Positions 23,490 to 32,193 of a stretch of 40,226 nt of DNA are shown piece after piece. A model generated the notes under the pieces. The model made no database searches. It was not told where the DNA came from and saw nothing but the letters and a program-made list of their open reading frames with translations. Source of the DNA: a virus; the IMG/VR virus record IMGVR_UViG_3300037260_000016, positions 1 through 40,226 of that record; one strand, given 5' to 3'. Both the position numbers and the translations under genes were made by a program. Positions within the stretch are counted from its first letter, which is position 1, and each line of letters opens with the position of its first letter.

Positions 23490-23843
23490 ATGGGGACAAC
23501 GTCCGTTCTGATCTTCGACGGCTATAACCTCGACGGGAAAATTCCAGCCCGGCCGGGACACTGGCCCGAAATTAAGTTTCGTTACCGTCCAGCCCTCGCC
23601 GAAGAGTTGTGGGAATTCCACCGCACGGAAGAAGCCAGCGGCGAACAGCGCATGAAGGCGACTGCGAAGTTTCTGATGGACCATCTGATCAGCTGGGACA
23701 TCACTGTTGCCGGGGGTAACGAAACGGTACCCATCACGGCCGCGAACCTCCGTCGCGTGCCAGCGCAAATCCTCGCCCGGTTCATCGACCATGTCGCCGG
23801 CTATGTGGAGAGAGGCGAAGCGGAGACTGACGCAAAAAATTAG
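23490..23843 (+). CDS. tail assembly chaperone, first frame (gpG-like)
   Basis: 117 residues between tail tube and tape measure, the place of tail chaperones that hold the tape measure during assembly. Content: a short beta start, then helices (A-L-A-E-E-L-W-E-F-H-R; I-L-A-R-F-I-D-H-V-A-G-Y-V). The frame ends in A-K-N at A-AAA-AAT-TAG, a slippery sequence right at the stop, and the next frame is in -1 register. A small share of ribosomes may therefore make a fused G-GT product. Confidence 0.65.
   Translation: MGTTSVLIFDGYNLDGKIPARPGHWPEIKFRYRPALAEELWEFHRTEEASGEQRMKATAKFLMDHLISWDITVAGGNETVPITAANLRRVPAQILARFIDHVAGYVERGEAETDAKN
23834..23840 (+). promoter_or_regulatory. candidate -1 ribosomal frameshift site A-AAA-AAT
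   Basis: The heptamer fits X-XXY-YYZ in the zero frame and abuts the TAG stop (23841-23843). Slipping back one base leads straight into the frame of the next gene (TTA-GTG-GCG). G/GT chaperone pairs in many long-tailed phages are joined this way. A weak stem (GTGG with CCAC and the palindrome GCAGCTGC) lies downstream. Confidence 0.55.
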
Positions 23844-24232
23844 TGGCGGGTGTGCAGCTGCGGTACGCCCACCCAAACATGTACACCCTTTCCTGTGACG
23901 ACTGTGCCAAATACATGCACACCGATGGCGTTTTGTCGAAGCGGGCCGGCTTGCCAGTGCTACGTCCGCCAGGGGTGGTAACGCCGTGTTGGAAGTGCCC
24001 AAAGATCCCAGCGGATGTCCCGACGAGGACTCGCCAATACGCACAGGAGATGAGTTCGCGCAACCGTCAGGCGTTGCGGTACCACCTTGAATGTGACGCG
24101 GTTGGGCGGTTCCCGGACGACCCAATCGTGAGGCGAAACGCAAGGCTGATCAAGGGAGTGCTGGACGCACACAAAGAGGCAAAACTGGATTTGATTGCGG
24201 CATTGTTGGGGGCGAAGAGCGATGGCGGTTAA
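23843..24232 (+). CDS. tail assembly chaperone, second frame (gpT-like), Cys-containing
   Basis: 129 residues if started at GTG 23843, which overlaps the previous stop by one base; it may be made mainly as a -1 frameshift fusion. It contains C-D-D-C (about 18-21) and C-W-K-C (49-52), a possible zinc site, then a charged helical C-terminus (R-L-I-K-G-V-L-D-A-H-K-E-A-K-L-D). It overlaps the tape measure start by 11 bases. The role is inferred from position. Confidence 0.6.
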   Translation: MAGVQLRYAHPNMYTLSCDDCAKYMHTDGVLSKRAGLPVLRPPGVVTPCWKCPKIPADVPTRTRQYAQEMSSRNRQALRYHLECDAVGRFPDDPIVRRNARLIKGVLDAHKEAKLDLIAALLGAKSDGG

Positions 24233-25832
24233 CCCGATTATTTTGCCGATTACTGTTCCGGATGGCACGGTCGCCGAATTGCAGAGGATGAGTGCAGCGC
24301 TGCGCGACCTGGACCGACAGGCAGCGCGAGTGGCAGTTGAGTTTGGCGGGATGGGTGACGCGGCAAAGTCGCAAGCGCGGAAGATTGCGGTTGAGGCAGA
24401 GGCACGCAAGCGGATCGAGTCGCAGCGATTTCGGGATGAGGTGAAGAGTCGGGCGGAGAAGCTTGGAGGTGATGGGGGCGGGGGCGGCTGGGGAAGTCGG
24501 AAGATTGGAACACTGTGGCGCACCGCAGCGTCCACGGGGTTTAGTCCGTACTCGATGGCGACGATAGCGGGGATGGGAGCGCCTGTCGCGGCGGGGGCGG
24601 CGGCGATTTACGGCGGTCAGCTGGGCGTCAACAAAACAGCTCAGGCTATGGAGATTCTAAGCGATTCAACTTTGAGCGGAGCCAGGCAGACCCAGAAGTT
24701 GGTGGAGCAATTACCGATCTTCGGCGGGTTCGCGAAGTCGCTCGACAACCTGTCGAAAGCGATGGTTGGCCTCAGCGAAACCTTACGCCGCAACGAACGT
24801 CAAACCAGTGTGTTTCGAGCAGTCCATTCCATCGAATCCGCTGCGCAGATCCGGATTAACGCGAGCCAGGCGGAACTGGCTACCTCCCAATCCAAATTCC
24901 AAGGGCTCCGCGATTTGCCTGGGCTGGCCCAAGGACCAACGGCTCGATCGACCGTTGCCGAGCAGCGCGAGTATGAACGGTTCTTGCGGTTTGCTCCGCT
25001 CGAAACGAAGCAGCGACTGGCCGGGGTGGATATCGTTGCGGCAAGGCGAGGTAGAAATGAGACAGGGCGACAGTTGGAAGCAGCCGAGATGAGTCGGCAG
25101 GAAATCGAAGAACGCCGAACGGGGATTTTTCAGCAAATCAGTCGGGTGAAGGCCCGGGATTACAGGGTCGAAGGGTCAGCTGATCGACAGCGAAAACTCG
25201 ACGACCTGTATACCCGGCTCGCCCGGGCCGACACCGAACTGGAGAGCAAAGGCAAAGAGATCGAGGCCATTCGGCTGCGCTACAAAGAGCAGAGCGTAGC
25301 CCTGGGCGAAAAGGAATCCGCACAGCGGAAAGTCGGGATTGAGTACGCCCGGACCGAACTGGAGATTCTGCGACAGCGCGAGCAAATAGCGACCAGCCAG
25401 GCTCGGACGCTCGGGGGCATGTCGGTTGTTGAGCGTGAGATGGCGTTGGCGTCAGCCAAGTTGGTGAAACGGCACGGACTCGAACGGCTCCCGCCCGATG
25501 TGCGAGCGCGAGCGAAGTCACTCTTCCCCGGCACCATCGGGAAGATGGAAGAAGAGTTGGGGCAGCGTTTTATAGGGAGGGCAAGAGCTGTGGGAGGAGA
25601 ATTCGCGAAGGAATACGAAGATGAAATCCCAACTATTCGAGCCAAGGTGGACAGGTCAGAGTTGACCGTCCGCAACATCATCGAGGTGGACGAAAAGAAG
25701 TTGGCGCAGGCGATCCGTGACGCAATGCAAGATTGGGTCAAGAGTGTGGTAACAGAGGCGACGAAGGCGGCGGACAACGAGAGACGGAAGCGGGAAGCGG
25801 CACAGCAACAGCAACACAACGCCCAGAAGTAA
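24222..25832 (+). CDS. putative tape measure protein (short)
   Basis: 536 residues, mostly helical: long charged coiled-coil stretches (380-530), a hydrophobic patch with Gly/Ala (about 105-135: A-T-I-A-G-M-G-A-P-V-A-A-G-A-A-A), and alternating Glu/Arg/Gln. Tape measures set tail length and sit after the chaperone genes, as here. It is short for the family, so a short tail (roughly 80 nm by the usual 0.15 nm per residue rule) would follow. ATG 24222 is preferred over an upstream start at 24195 because the latter would overlap more. Confidence 0.62.
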   Translation: MAVNPIILPITVPDGTVAELQRMSAALRDLDRQAARVAVEFGGMGDAAKSQARKIAVEAEARKRIESQRFRDEVKSRAEKLGGDGGGGGWGSRKIGTLWRTAASTGFSPYSMATIAGMGAPVAAGAAAIYGGQLGVNKTAQAMEILSDSTLSGARQTQKLVEQLPIFGGFAKSLDNLSKAMVGLSETLRRNERQTSVFRAVHSIESAAQIRINASQAELATSQSKFQGLRDLPGLAQGPTARSTVAEQREYERFLRFAPLETKQRLAGVDIVAARRGRNETGRQLEAAEMSRQEIEERRTGIFQQISRVKARDYRVEGSADRQRKLDDLYTRLARADTELESKGKEIEAIRLRYKEQSVALGEKESAQRKVGIEYARTELEILRQREQIATSQARTLGGMSVVEREMALASAKLVKRHGLERLPPDVRARAKSLFPGTIGKMEEELGQRFIGRARAVGGEFAKEYEDEIPTIRAKVDRSELTVRNIIEVDEKKLAQAIRDAMQDWVKSVVTEATKAADNERRKREAAQQQQHNAQK

Positions 25833-25857
25833 CCACCAGAACCATAGCCATAACCAA

Positions 25858-26577
25858 ATGCAACTCGGCTACGGCAACTACCTGTTCCCAGTCAACGCGA
25901 CGCTACTTACCTCGTCGCTCGAAACCCTCGTCAACACAGGTGGCCAGTTCTACGCCCAGCGTCGTTCGTTCCACGTTACCGGCTACCTGTCCGGTTCCGG
26001 ACAGGACCAGATCACTCAGGCGGAAAACGCTCTCAAAACCGCCCTCTCAGTCCCATACCGTGATTTGATCTTCCGCAATGACGACGGCTCTCGCTCCTCG
26101 GAAGTCTTGCTCAACGCCGGTTCGATCACGGGGGTGCTGATTAAAAATCTGTCCTTCCCAGAGACGAAAGGGCCAGAGTACGCGACGATTCGCTCCTTCT
26201 CGTTTACCGCGGAGGCGGAATACCCACTTCCAGGAACGGGGGACTACTTACTCGAATTCCACGAGACCCTGTCGTTTTCGGGAGGCGGGCAACTGTATGT
26301 GTGCCGGCCGGCCATCAACGGGCCAGCACAACGCCAGCTCGTGTATCCCCTGATGCCGTTTTCGTGTGTCCAGTCGGGGGTCGTGGTGGGGTATCAGAGC
26401 TATCCCCCAGCTCCTGCCCAGAAATTCCCGTCGTGTTTGAAGCAGGCTCCACGGACCACGCAGGAAAGCCCCACAAGACGAGGGAAAGGGTATCAGGGAT
26501 ATAAATTGACGTACGAGTATCATTTTGAGTCACCGTTTCCGCTGACGGGGGCGTCCCCGACTATGTGGATAAGTTGA
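25858..26577 (+). CDS. putative distal tail protein
   Basis: 239 residues, beta-rich. N-terminal Y-G-N-Y-L-F-P-V-N-A-T-L, then S-F-H-V-T-G-Y-L-S-G-S-G, and repeated strand patterns. The position directly after the tape measure is where distal tail proteins lie. No signature fixes the family, so this is inference from order. A 9-bp inverted repeat (25986-26005) lies in it. Confidence 0.45.
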   Translation: MQLGYGNYLFPVNATLLTSSLETLVNTGGQFYAQRRSFHVTGYLSGSGQDQITQAENALKTALSVPYRDLIFRNDDGSRSSEVLLNAGSITGVLIKNLSFPETKGPEYATIRSFSFTAEAEYPLPGTGDYLLEFHETLSFSGGGQLYVCRPAINGPAQRQLVYPLMPFSCVQSGVVVGYQSYPPAPAQKFPSCLKQAPRTTQESPTRRGKGYQGYKLTYEYHFESPFPLTGASPTMWIS

Positions 26578-26586
26578 GGCAAAAAA

Positions 26587-26832
26587 ATGCAATTGAAAAC
26601 CGACTATCTTTGGGTCTACGCCGCCATCTTCGTGGGCAGCTTCTCTGTCGGCGCTAGCCGTTTTCTGGTGCCGACCCACGGACTCAGCTTTGCTGGCAGC
26701 TACGAAGCATTTGCTCATATCTGGGTTGGTATTTTGATAGCGCTGTTGTTTGTGAAGCCATTTCGGTTGTCGGCAGGCGTGGCGCTGGCGATTATCACCA
26801 CCCTTGAAATAGTCATGTTCTTGAAGGGTTGA
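26587..26832 (+). CDS. small three-span membrane protein
   Basis: 81 residues with three hydrophobic segments (about 9-26, 44-57 and 62-79), e.g. A-H-I-W-V-G-I-L-I-A-L-L-F-V and A-G-V-A-L-A-I-I-T-T-L. It lies among tail genes, an unusual place for a membrane protein. It could be a holin or a superinfection factor, but there is no direct evidence. Confidence 0.6.
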   Translation: MQLKTDYLWVYAAIFVGSFSVGASRFLVPTHGLSFAGSYEAFAHIWVGILIALLFVKPFRLSAGVALAIITTLEIVMFLKG

Positions 26833-26850
26833 GGGGAGGGATAAACGACA

Positions 26851-28065
26851 ATGGCGACCCAAGTTTGGCGTGGTGATGCCGTTCCTGTCGCGCAAGTCTC
26901 GTCCGCGACTGTTACCGCCGATGACCCCACTACGACCTACCTCGTGATCATCAACGGAAAATCCGTCTCAACCCTTGGGACTGGGTCGGGGACGACCGCG
27001 ACCGCGGCGGCGATCGTCGCCAACCTGGTCGCCAGTTCCATCCCGGAGTTCCTCGAAGTTACCTGGACGAGCGTTGGCGCTGCTGTAATCGGCACTGCTT
27101 CTACCCCCGGAGTGCCCTTCACCTGCGCATCATCCGCCACGGGTGGGGCGGGAACGTTCGGGGCATTCTCGACGACAGCCGGGGCTGGCCCCAATGACTG
27201 GTCCGTGCCGAGCAATTGGGTCAGCGGTTCCGTCCCCGTCACGGGGGACGATGTTTACCTCACAAACAGCGCGAGCAGCATCTTGTACGGGCTGTCGCAG
27301 AGTGCGGTTACGCTCGACTCAATCAACTCGGACCCAACTTTCACGGGGTACGTTGGGTTGCCGAGAAACAACACCAACGGGTATTTGGAGTATCGGCCGA
27401 CCTATTTGGCGATATCGGCGACGACGTGCAATCTGAACGGGCAAGCCCGGTTCAAGATCAACCTGGGTTCAGTGGCGAGCACTATCAACGTCTTTGGGAT
27501 GTCCTCGCCGGCGGACCAGGGATTGCCGGCGTGCCTATTTGAGGGAACGAATGCCGCAAACGTCCTGAACGTGCAGCAAGGGCAAGTTGGGGTAGCCATC
27601 GAGCCAGGGCAAACATCTACACTGGCGACGGTGCGGATCGGCTATCAGCAATCCCAGCAAACGGATGTCACCCTCACCCTGGGGGTGGGGTGTACGCTCA
27701 CCACGATCGACCAGTACGGCGGGACGTGCTACGTCAACAGTGCCGTGGCAACCCTGAATAATTACGATGGCACCACCTACATCCAGGGGACCGCGACAGT
27801 GACCACTCTCGATGTGGAAGAGGGTGGCACGGTCTATTATTTGAGCAATGGAACGCTCACGACAGGGACGGTGGGGGAGGGTTCGACGTTGGATTATAGC
27901 CGTGATCCACGGGCCAAGACGGTTACCAATCTCACGGTTTACGGCACCCTGGTCGATTCAAACAAGGTCGTGACTTACACGAACCCGGTGTCGTTCCCGC
28001 TCGGGATTGGGACGAGCGGAGCGACGTTGAATTGGGGGGCGGCGTTCCATTTGCAGCGATCTTGA
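26851..28065 (+). CDS. beta-repeat tail protein
   Basis: 404 residues, Thr/Ser/Gly-rich. Residues 30-92 resemble a segment of the next protein (near its 280-360), both ending G-V-P-F. From about 140 on there are repeated strand turns (T-T-I-D-Q-Y-G-G-T-C-Y-V-N; T-V-T-T-L-D-V-E-E-G-G-T-V-Y-Y) like a right-handed beta-helix, common in receptor-binding tail parts. GGAGGGA upstream supports the ATG. The specific target is unknown. Confidence 0.6.
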   Translation: MATQVWRGDAVPVAQVSSATVTADDPTTTYLVIINGKSVSTLGTGSGTTATAAAIVANLVASSIPEFLEVTWTSVGAAVIGTASTPGVPFTCASSATGGAGTFGAFSTTAGAGPNDWSVPSNWVSGSVPVTGDDVYLTNSASSILYGLSQSAVTLDSINSDPTFTGYVGLPRNNTNGYLEYRPTYLAISATTCNLNGQARFKINLGSVASTINVFGMSSPADQGLPACLFEGTNAANVLNVQQGQVGVAIEPGQTSTLATVRIGYQQSQQTDVTLTLGVGCTLTTIDQYGGTCYVNSAVATLNNYDGTTYIQGTATVTTLDVEEGGTVYYLSNGTLTTGTVGEGSTLDYSRDPRAKTVTNLTVYGTLVDSNKVVTYTNPVSFPLGIGTSGATLNWGAAFHLQRS

Positions 28066-28080
28066 AGCGGAGATGATTAA

Positions 28081-30234
28081 ATGGCAGACATCCACGGCGA
28101 CGTAGGCTGGAACGGAGCGATAGCGGTTGAGTCGCTATCCTACACGATCAGCCACGGGATTTCCCCGGGGACCGCCGTTCTCCAGATTCAGCCCCAGTCC
28201 ACCTTCCCCGATGAACAGGGTGATCTCACGATCACCGATGGCAATGAAGTAGTTGTGATCCCCAATTGCAAGATCGACAATTACCACGTTGATCAGGACC
28301 AGTCAGGCCAGATCGTGTCTCTCACTATCGTGGATCGGCGCTGGAAGTGGCGCGATCTCGGCATTATCAACGGGATGTTTAACCAACTCGACCCGCATGG
28401 GAAGCTACTGCCCTGGACGATCCAATCTCCCACCGAACTCGCGATTCGTTGCCTGCAAGCGATGGGGGAAGTCGGTTATGACATCGACATGCCAGCAGGC
28501 ATCAACTACCCCGGGCCGTACACCAGCACCCCAATCATAAACACGAGTGGGACGAACCCGCCGGTGAACTGGGTCGCGAAACCTCCCGCGCAGGCGCTGC
28601 AAGAACTGTGTGACCAGTATGGTCGCCGGCTGGTATACCAGTTCTCGACCGATTCCGTTGTGATCGCCCAGATAGGCGATGGGGGACCGTTGCCGCTCAA
28701 TGGCTCTATCTACAAGCAGGGGCCGAGCATCAAGTCACCTGAGACACCGGACGCCATTGGCGTCGTTGGAGCGCCAACGCGGTACCAGATGTTGCTATTG
28801 CTCGAAGCAGTGGGGCTGGAATGGGATGGGAGCTATCGGCCCATCGCGGAACTGAGCTATGCCCCCCGCCGGGGGGCATTACCGCAGATCAGCACGGCGA
28901 CGGTCGTTTATGACGGCGAAACATCTGGATTGACGTATGAAATCTACCTGGGAGCCGGGGCCAACGAGGATACCGTGAGCGGGGTTCTGTTCTCCTTCTC
29001 GCCTTCCACTTCAGATACTTCCGCTTCGATAGCGTCCGATCTTGCAGCGGCGATAAATGGCAGTGACGACCTCCGAATTTCAGGGAAGATGACCGCGATG
29101 GCGTCAGGTGGGAAAATCACCATCACGGCGACCAAGACGGGAGTTCCATTCCAGTTTCTATCGCTGCTCGTCTATGGAGTGGATGTGTCGCTCACCGGCA
29201 AGGACAGTTTTAATTCTGCGCTCGATCAAGCCGCCGTAGTAGGTGGAAAGAAGGGAGATTGGACCCAGTCCCCACCGGGCGAATTCCCGGACGTCCAGTC
29301 AACCAATCGACTCACCTACTGGCAGGCCCGCGAACTGGCGAAAAAGTCCGTGTGGAGGTGCTACCAGGTTGTCAACGTTGACGCCTCCGGCAAAGGGGGA
29401 ATCAACGTTCCCGGCTATGCCGAAAACCCGTTGACCCGTCGGCAACAACTGCTGATCAGTGGTTACCAGGTCACGCAGATTGTCCCCCAGCCACTTGACG
29501 CTACTCTGCTCGGGCCGGACGGTCGGCCGACGACAGTAGACTTCTACGCCGCTTACAGCAAAGATAAACCCGCTGCCGTATACGGCAGCGTCGCGTTTCA
29601 AATCTTCAACCCAAACTTCGTCACCGTTCCTCCGCCTCCCCTGAACACGAACGTCGATTCCCAGGTAATTATCCCCTTCAGTGTGGACCCCGATTACCAG
29701 GTCATCACGTTCAGCCAACCCGTCTACCAGAACGGCGGTGTCTGGGGAAGCGACCTGTACGTTGACCCGGGATTGGTGTTGCTCTGCGCAGTGCAAGTCC
29801 GCGATGCGGATACGAACCAGTTCGACGCCTACACCAAGGTTGTTCCGCTGCCCGGACAGGCTTCTCTCACGAACCCCAAGTTCGAGTTACACACGGACGT
29901 GCAGCTCAACGTCGTGGGGCAATACGACGTCAACAACAACATCGTGGGTGTGCAAATTCTCGAAGCGGACCCCATCGTGCGGGCGGACTATTATCTCCAG
30001 GGGATGGCGCTACAGTACAACCTGAGCGGGGGGCAAACGATACAGTACAACGGGATTCGCGCCATCGACCTGGATGGGGCCATCCAGCAGGTAAGCTGGA
30101 GTGTCGGGCCGGGCGGTTGTTCAACGACGGCCTCGTTGAACACGGAGCACAATTGGTATATCCCGCCCTACCCAGCGCGGAGGAGAGCGGAGTATTTGCC
30201 GCCGTTTTTGTCGCCGCGACAGAATTTGCCGTGA
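28081..30234 (+). CDS. large tail/baseplate hub-like protein
   Basis: 717 residues. N-terminal (1-250) mixed domain (V-E-S-L-S-Y-T-I-S-H-G; V-S-L-T-I-V-D-R-R-W-K-W-R-D; L-C-D-Q-Y-G-R-R-L-V-Y) resembles hub proteins at the tail tip. An inserted repeat module (about 280-360) resembles residues 30-92 of the preceding protein. The C-terminal third is beta-rich. It lies between tail-tip and fibre genes, which fits a hub. A 20-bp palindrome (29571-29590) and a C-run hairpin (28859-28879) are inside. Confidence 0.52.
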   Translation: MADIHGDVGWNGAIAVESLSYTISHGISPGTAVLQIQPQSTFPDEQGDLTITDGNEVVVIPNCKIDNYHVDQDQSGQIVSLTIVDRRWKWRDLGIINGMFNQLDPHGKLLPWTIQSPTELAIRCLQAMGEVGYDIDMPAGINYPGPYTSTPIINTSGTNPPVNWVAKPPAQALQELCDQYGRRLVYQFSTDSVVIAQIGDGGPLPLNGSIYKQGPSIKSPETPDAIGVVGAPTRYQMLLLLEAVGLEWDGSYRPIAELSYAPRRGALPQISTATVVYDGETSGLTYEIYLGAGANEDTVSGVLFSFSPSTSDTSASIASDLAAAINGSDDLRISGKMTAMASGGKITITATKTGVPFQFLSLLVYGVDVSLTGKDSFNSALDQAAVVGGKKGDWTQSPPGEFPDVQSTNRLTYWQARELAKKSVWRCYQVVNVDASGKGGINVPGYAENPLTRRQQLLISGYQVTQIVPQPLDATLLGPDGRPTTVDFYAAYSKDKPAAVYGSVAFQIFNPNFVTVPPPPLNTNVDSQVIIPFSVDPDYQVITFSQPVYQNGGVWGSDLYVDPGLVLLCAVQVRDADTNQFDAYTKVVPLPGQASLTNPKFELHTDVQLNVVGQYDVNNNIVGVQILEADPIVRADYYLQGMALQYNLSGGQTIQYNGIRAIDLDGAIQQVSWSVGPGGCSTTASLNTEHNWYIPPYPARRRAEYLPPFLSPRQNLP
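29571..29590 (+). repeat. 20-bp perfect palindrome in the hub gene
   Basis: CGCTGCCGTA directly followed by its reverse complement. One of several unrelated perfect palindromes in genes of this window. Confidence 0.8.
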
Positions 30235-30249
30235 GGGAAATGGAAAGTA

Positions 30250-32193
30250 ATGGACCCTAACGGCGATTTCTCAACCAACACCTACCGTCCTTCGATCCGT
30301 TGGGTTCCCGTCCAGAACACCGATCCCACCCCCGCGCCCCCCTATGCCATCATGGCTGTCGTTGGCCTCACCACAATCAACGGAGTCGCCGTCGTCCAGG
30401 TCGCCTGCCCCTCGTCTCAGCAGACCGCCTATCTTCTCAATGGCGGGACTCCCATCCCCCCTGGCTGGATCGGCCAAGGGCACGAGACTTTTCCCGCTAT
30501 CGCGGGGTACAACGCCGATGAAGATGAAACTCCCGTCGTCGGCGAAATGTGGGGACCAGAGGCGGGGACGTGGTTGTTGTCGCGCCACCGAGTCGGCTAT
30601 TTAGTGCTGGGCGGTGCGACCTCACAACTGGTCAACGTCACCAAGCAGGACGACGGGTGCCGAGATGTCCAGATTTTGCAGGGGGATGGCACTGGTCGGT
30701 ATTCCTGGCGGGAGATGTTGGCCATCCCTGGCGGGGACTATGTGGTCCGCCCCAGCGGGATGACGGGCAATTACCAGGACAATCCAGCCTGGGAACGGAA
30801 TTTAGTCACCGATGTCCCGGCGGGATCTATCGTCCGCATTTGTCCTGGGGCTGGATCGAGTAGCACGGTCGGGTTGCCGACAACTACCACAACGACGACT
30901 ACAACGACGACTTCCTCGCCACCCACGACCGCGTACCCCCTCTGCCACCCCGGCACCACAACGCCCGCCCCAACCACAACGACGACCACAACGCTCCCGC
31001 CCCACCCTCTGCCCGACTGGCGCTTCAGTTATTGCTGTGGCACCAGCGAAACCACAACGACTACAGCTGGCCCTGCTATCGCGAACTCTTGCGTGGGGAA
31101 TTGTCAGTGGACGTGGGATAGTTCGAGCAGCACTTGGACATTGTATTGCTCGGATTGTCAGACTCAGCCGGGATGCGTTTGCCAGCAGCCGACGTACTGC
31201 GGTAGCACCAATGGGGAGATCACCAATACAGGGTGTGTCCCATACGAAAATGCAGCCCCGTGTTGCTCGACTACGACCACGACGGAGCCGGCAACGACGA
31301 CTACGACGATCCCACCAGGGTGCGGGGGTACTTGCACCTGGATCTACCAAAACACCGGCCGATCCGATGGCGGCTCCTCCCCTCAATACTGGCTGTCCAT
31401 CAACGGCTGTAGTGCGATCTGCCCCTGCGCCTATCCCCCCATCACCGGCGAGGAGGAATGCGGCGATACCTACGTCACCAACTGCGTGGTGCCAGAGCCG
31501 ACGACCACGGAAGCGCCGCCCGGCTGCTCGGGGAGCTGTACTTGGCAATGGGTACCGACAGGCAACGAAGACGGCACGTTTGACTGGGCCCTCTACGGAT
31601 ATACGTGCGGCGATGGCTGCACTTGCTACCCACCCGATTATGACGGCGACCCGTGCAACCCCAACGGGGTTACGTCCTGCCTCTCGGTTGATGGCGGACC
31701 CGGAGGAGGGTACACCACCTCCAATCCCTGCTCGCCAACCACATGTGCCCCATCAGCGTGCTGTGGGCAGTGCATCTTCTCGGGGGATGGAAGCGGTGGA
31801 TGGGATTTAGTACGGGGAAACTGTACCCCGGATATGCTGTGCGGTTGTGTCGCTCCAAGTTACTCGTCCAGCTCAAGTAGTCAGACCCAGTCGGTCCTCT
31901 GCGCTCCGGGCGTTGCGACTACGACAACCACCACAACGACCATAACGACGAGCACGACAACGACAACCGCGGGACCGTGCTCGGGAACCTGTATCTACCA
32001 ATGTGAAGGCGATTTCAACGCCCATCTCATCAGCTCCGCGTGCAGCACGGGCTGTTCCTGCCCCCTTGAGCTCGAAGACATCGTCTTCTGCGAGAACGCG
32101 GGCACTTATTTCAACTATTCGGCGTGCAACACGACGACCACGGCTGCCCCTGGCACCTCAACTAGCAACGGACCCAGCACACTACCACCATGA
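30250..32193 (+). CDS. tail fibre with five Cys-rich modules on poly-Thr linkers
   Basis: About 647 residues. 1-205: a globular domain (W-V-P-V-Q-N; T-T-I-N-G-V-A-V-V-Q-V). The rest is poly-Thr linkers (211-221, 242-248, 341-355, 557-572) and five Cys-rich modules at about 281-329, 358-412, 426-477, 504-551 and 576-625. Each has the plan C-x-G-x-C-x-aromatic ... W-x-L ... C ... C-x-C ... C ... C, six to eight Cys per module, so disulfides or metal binding are likely. Mucin-like Thr linkers could be glycosylated; two glycosyltransferase genes follow directly. The end overlaps the next start (ATGA). The repetitive DNA is prone to module gain and loss. I do not recognise the module as a named family. 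Confidence 0.72.
   Translation: MDPNGDFSTNTYRPSIRWVPVQNTDPTPAPPYAIMAVVGLTTINGVAVVQVACPSSQQTAYLLNGGTPIPPGWIGQGHETFPAIAGYNADEDETPVVGEMWGPEAGTWLLSRHRVGYLVLGGATSQLVNVTKQDDGCRDVQILQGDGTGRYSWREMLAIPGGDYVVRPSGMTGNYQDNPAWERNLVTDVPAGSIVRICPGAGSSSTVGLPTTTTTTTTTTTSSPPTTAYPLCHPGTTTPAPTTTTTTTLPPHPLPDWRFSYCCGTSETTTTTAGPAIANSCVGNCQWTWDSSSSTWTLYCSDCQTQPGCVCQQPTYCGSTNGEITNTGCVPYENAAPCCSTTTTTEPATTTTTIPPGCGGTCTWIYQNTGRSDGGSSPQYWLSINGCSAICPCAYPPITGEEECGDTYVTNCVVPEPTTTEAPPGCSGSCTWQWVPTGNEDGTFDWALYGYTCGDGCTCYPPDYDGDPCNPNGVTSCLSVDGGPGGGYTTSNPCSPTTCAPSACCGQCIFSGDGSGGWDLVRGNCTPDMLCGCVAPSYSSSSSSQTQSVLCAPGVATTTTTTTTITTSTTTTTAGPCSGTCIYQCEGDFNAHLISSACSTGCSCPLELEDIVFCENAGTYFNYSACNTTTTAAPGTSTSNGPSTLPP

Noticed and set aside
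23157-24143. 328-residue reverse-strand frame
   Set aside because: Overlaps tail tube and chaperone genes that fit gene order; no motifs.
30812-31810. 332-residue frame on the + strand rich in Arg/Pro/Ser
   Set aside because: Out-of-frame reading of the Thr-repeat fibre gene; composition is set by the ACN repeats.
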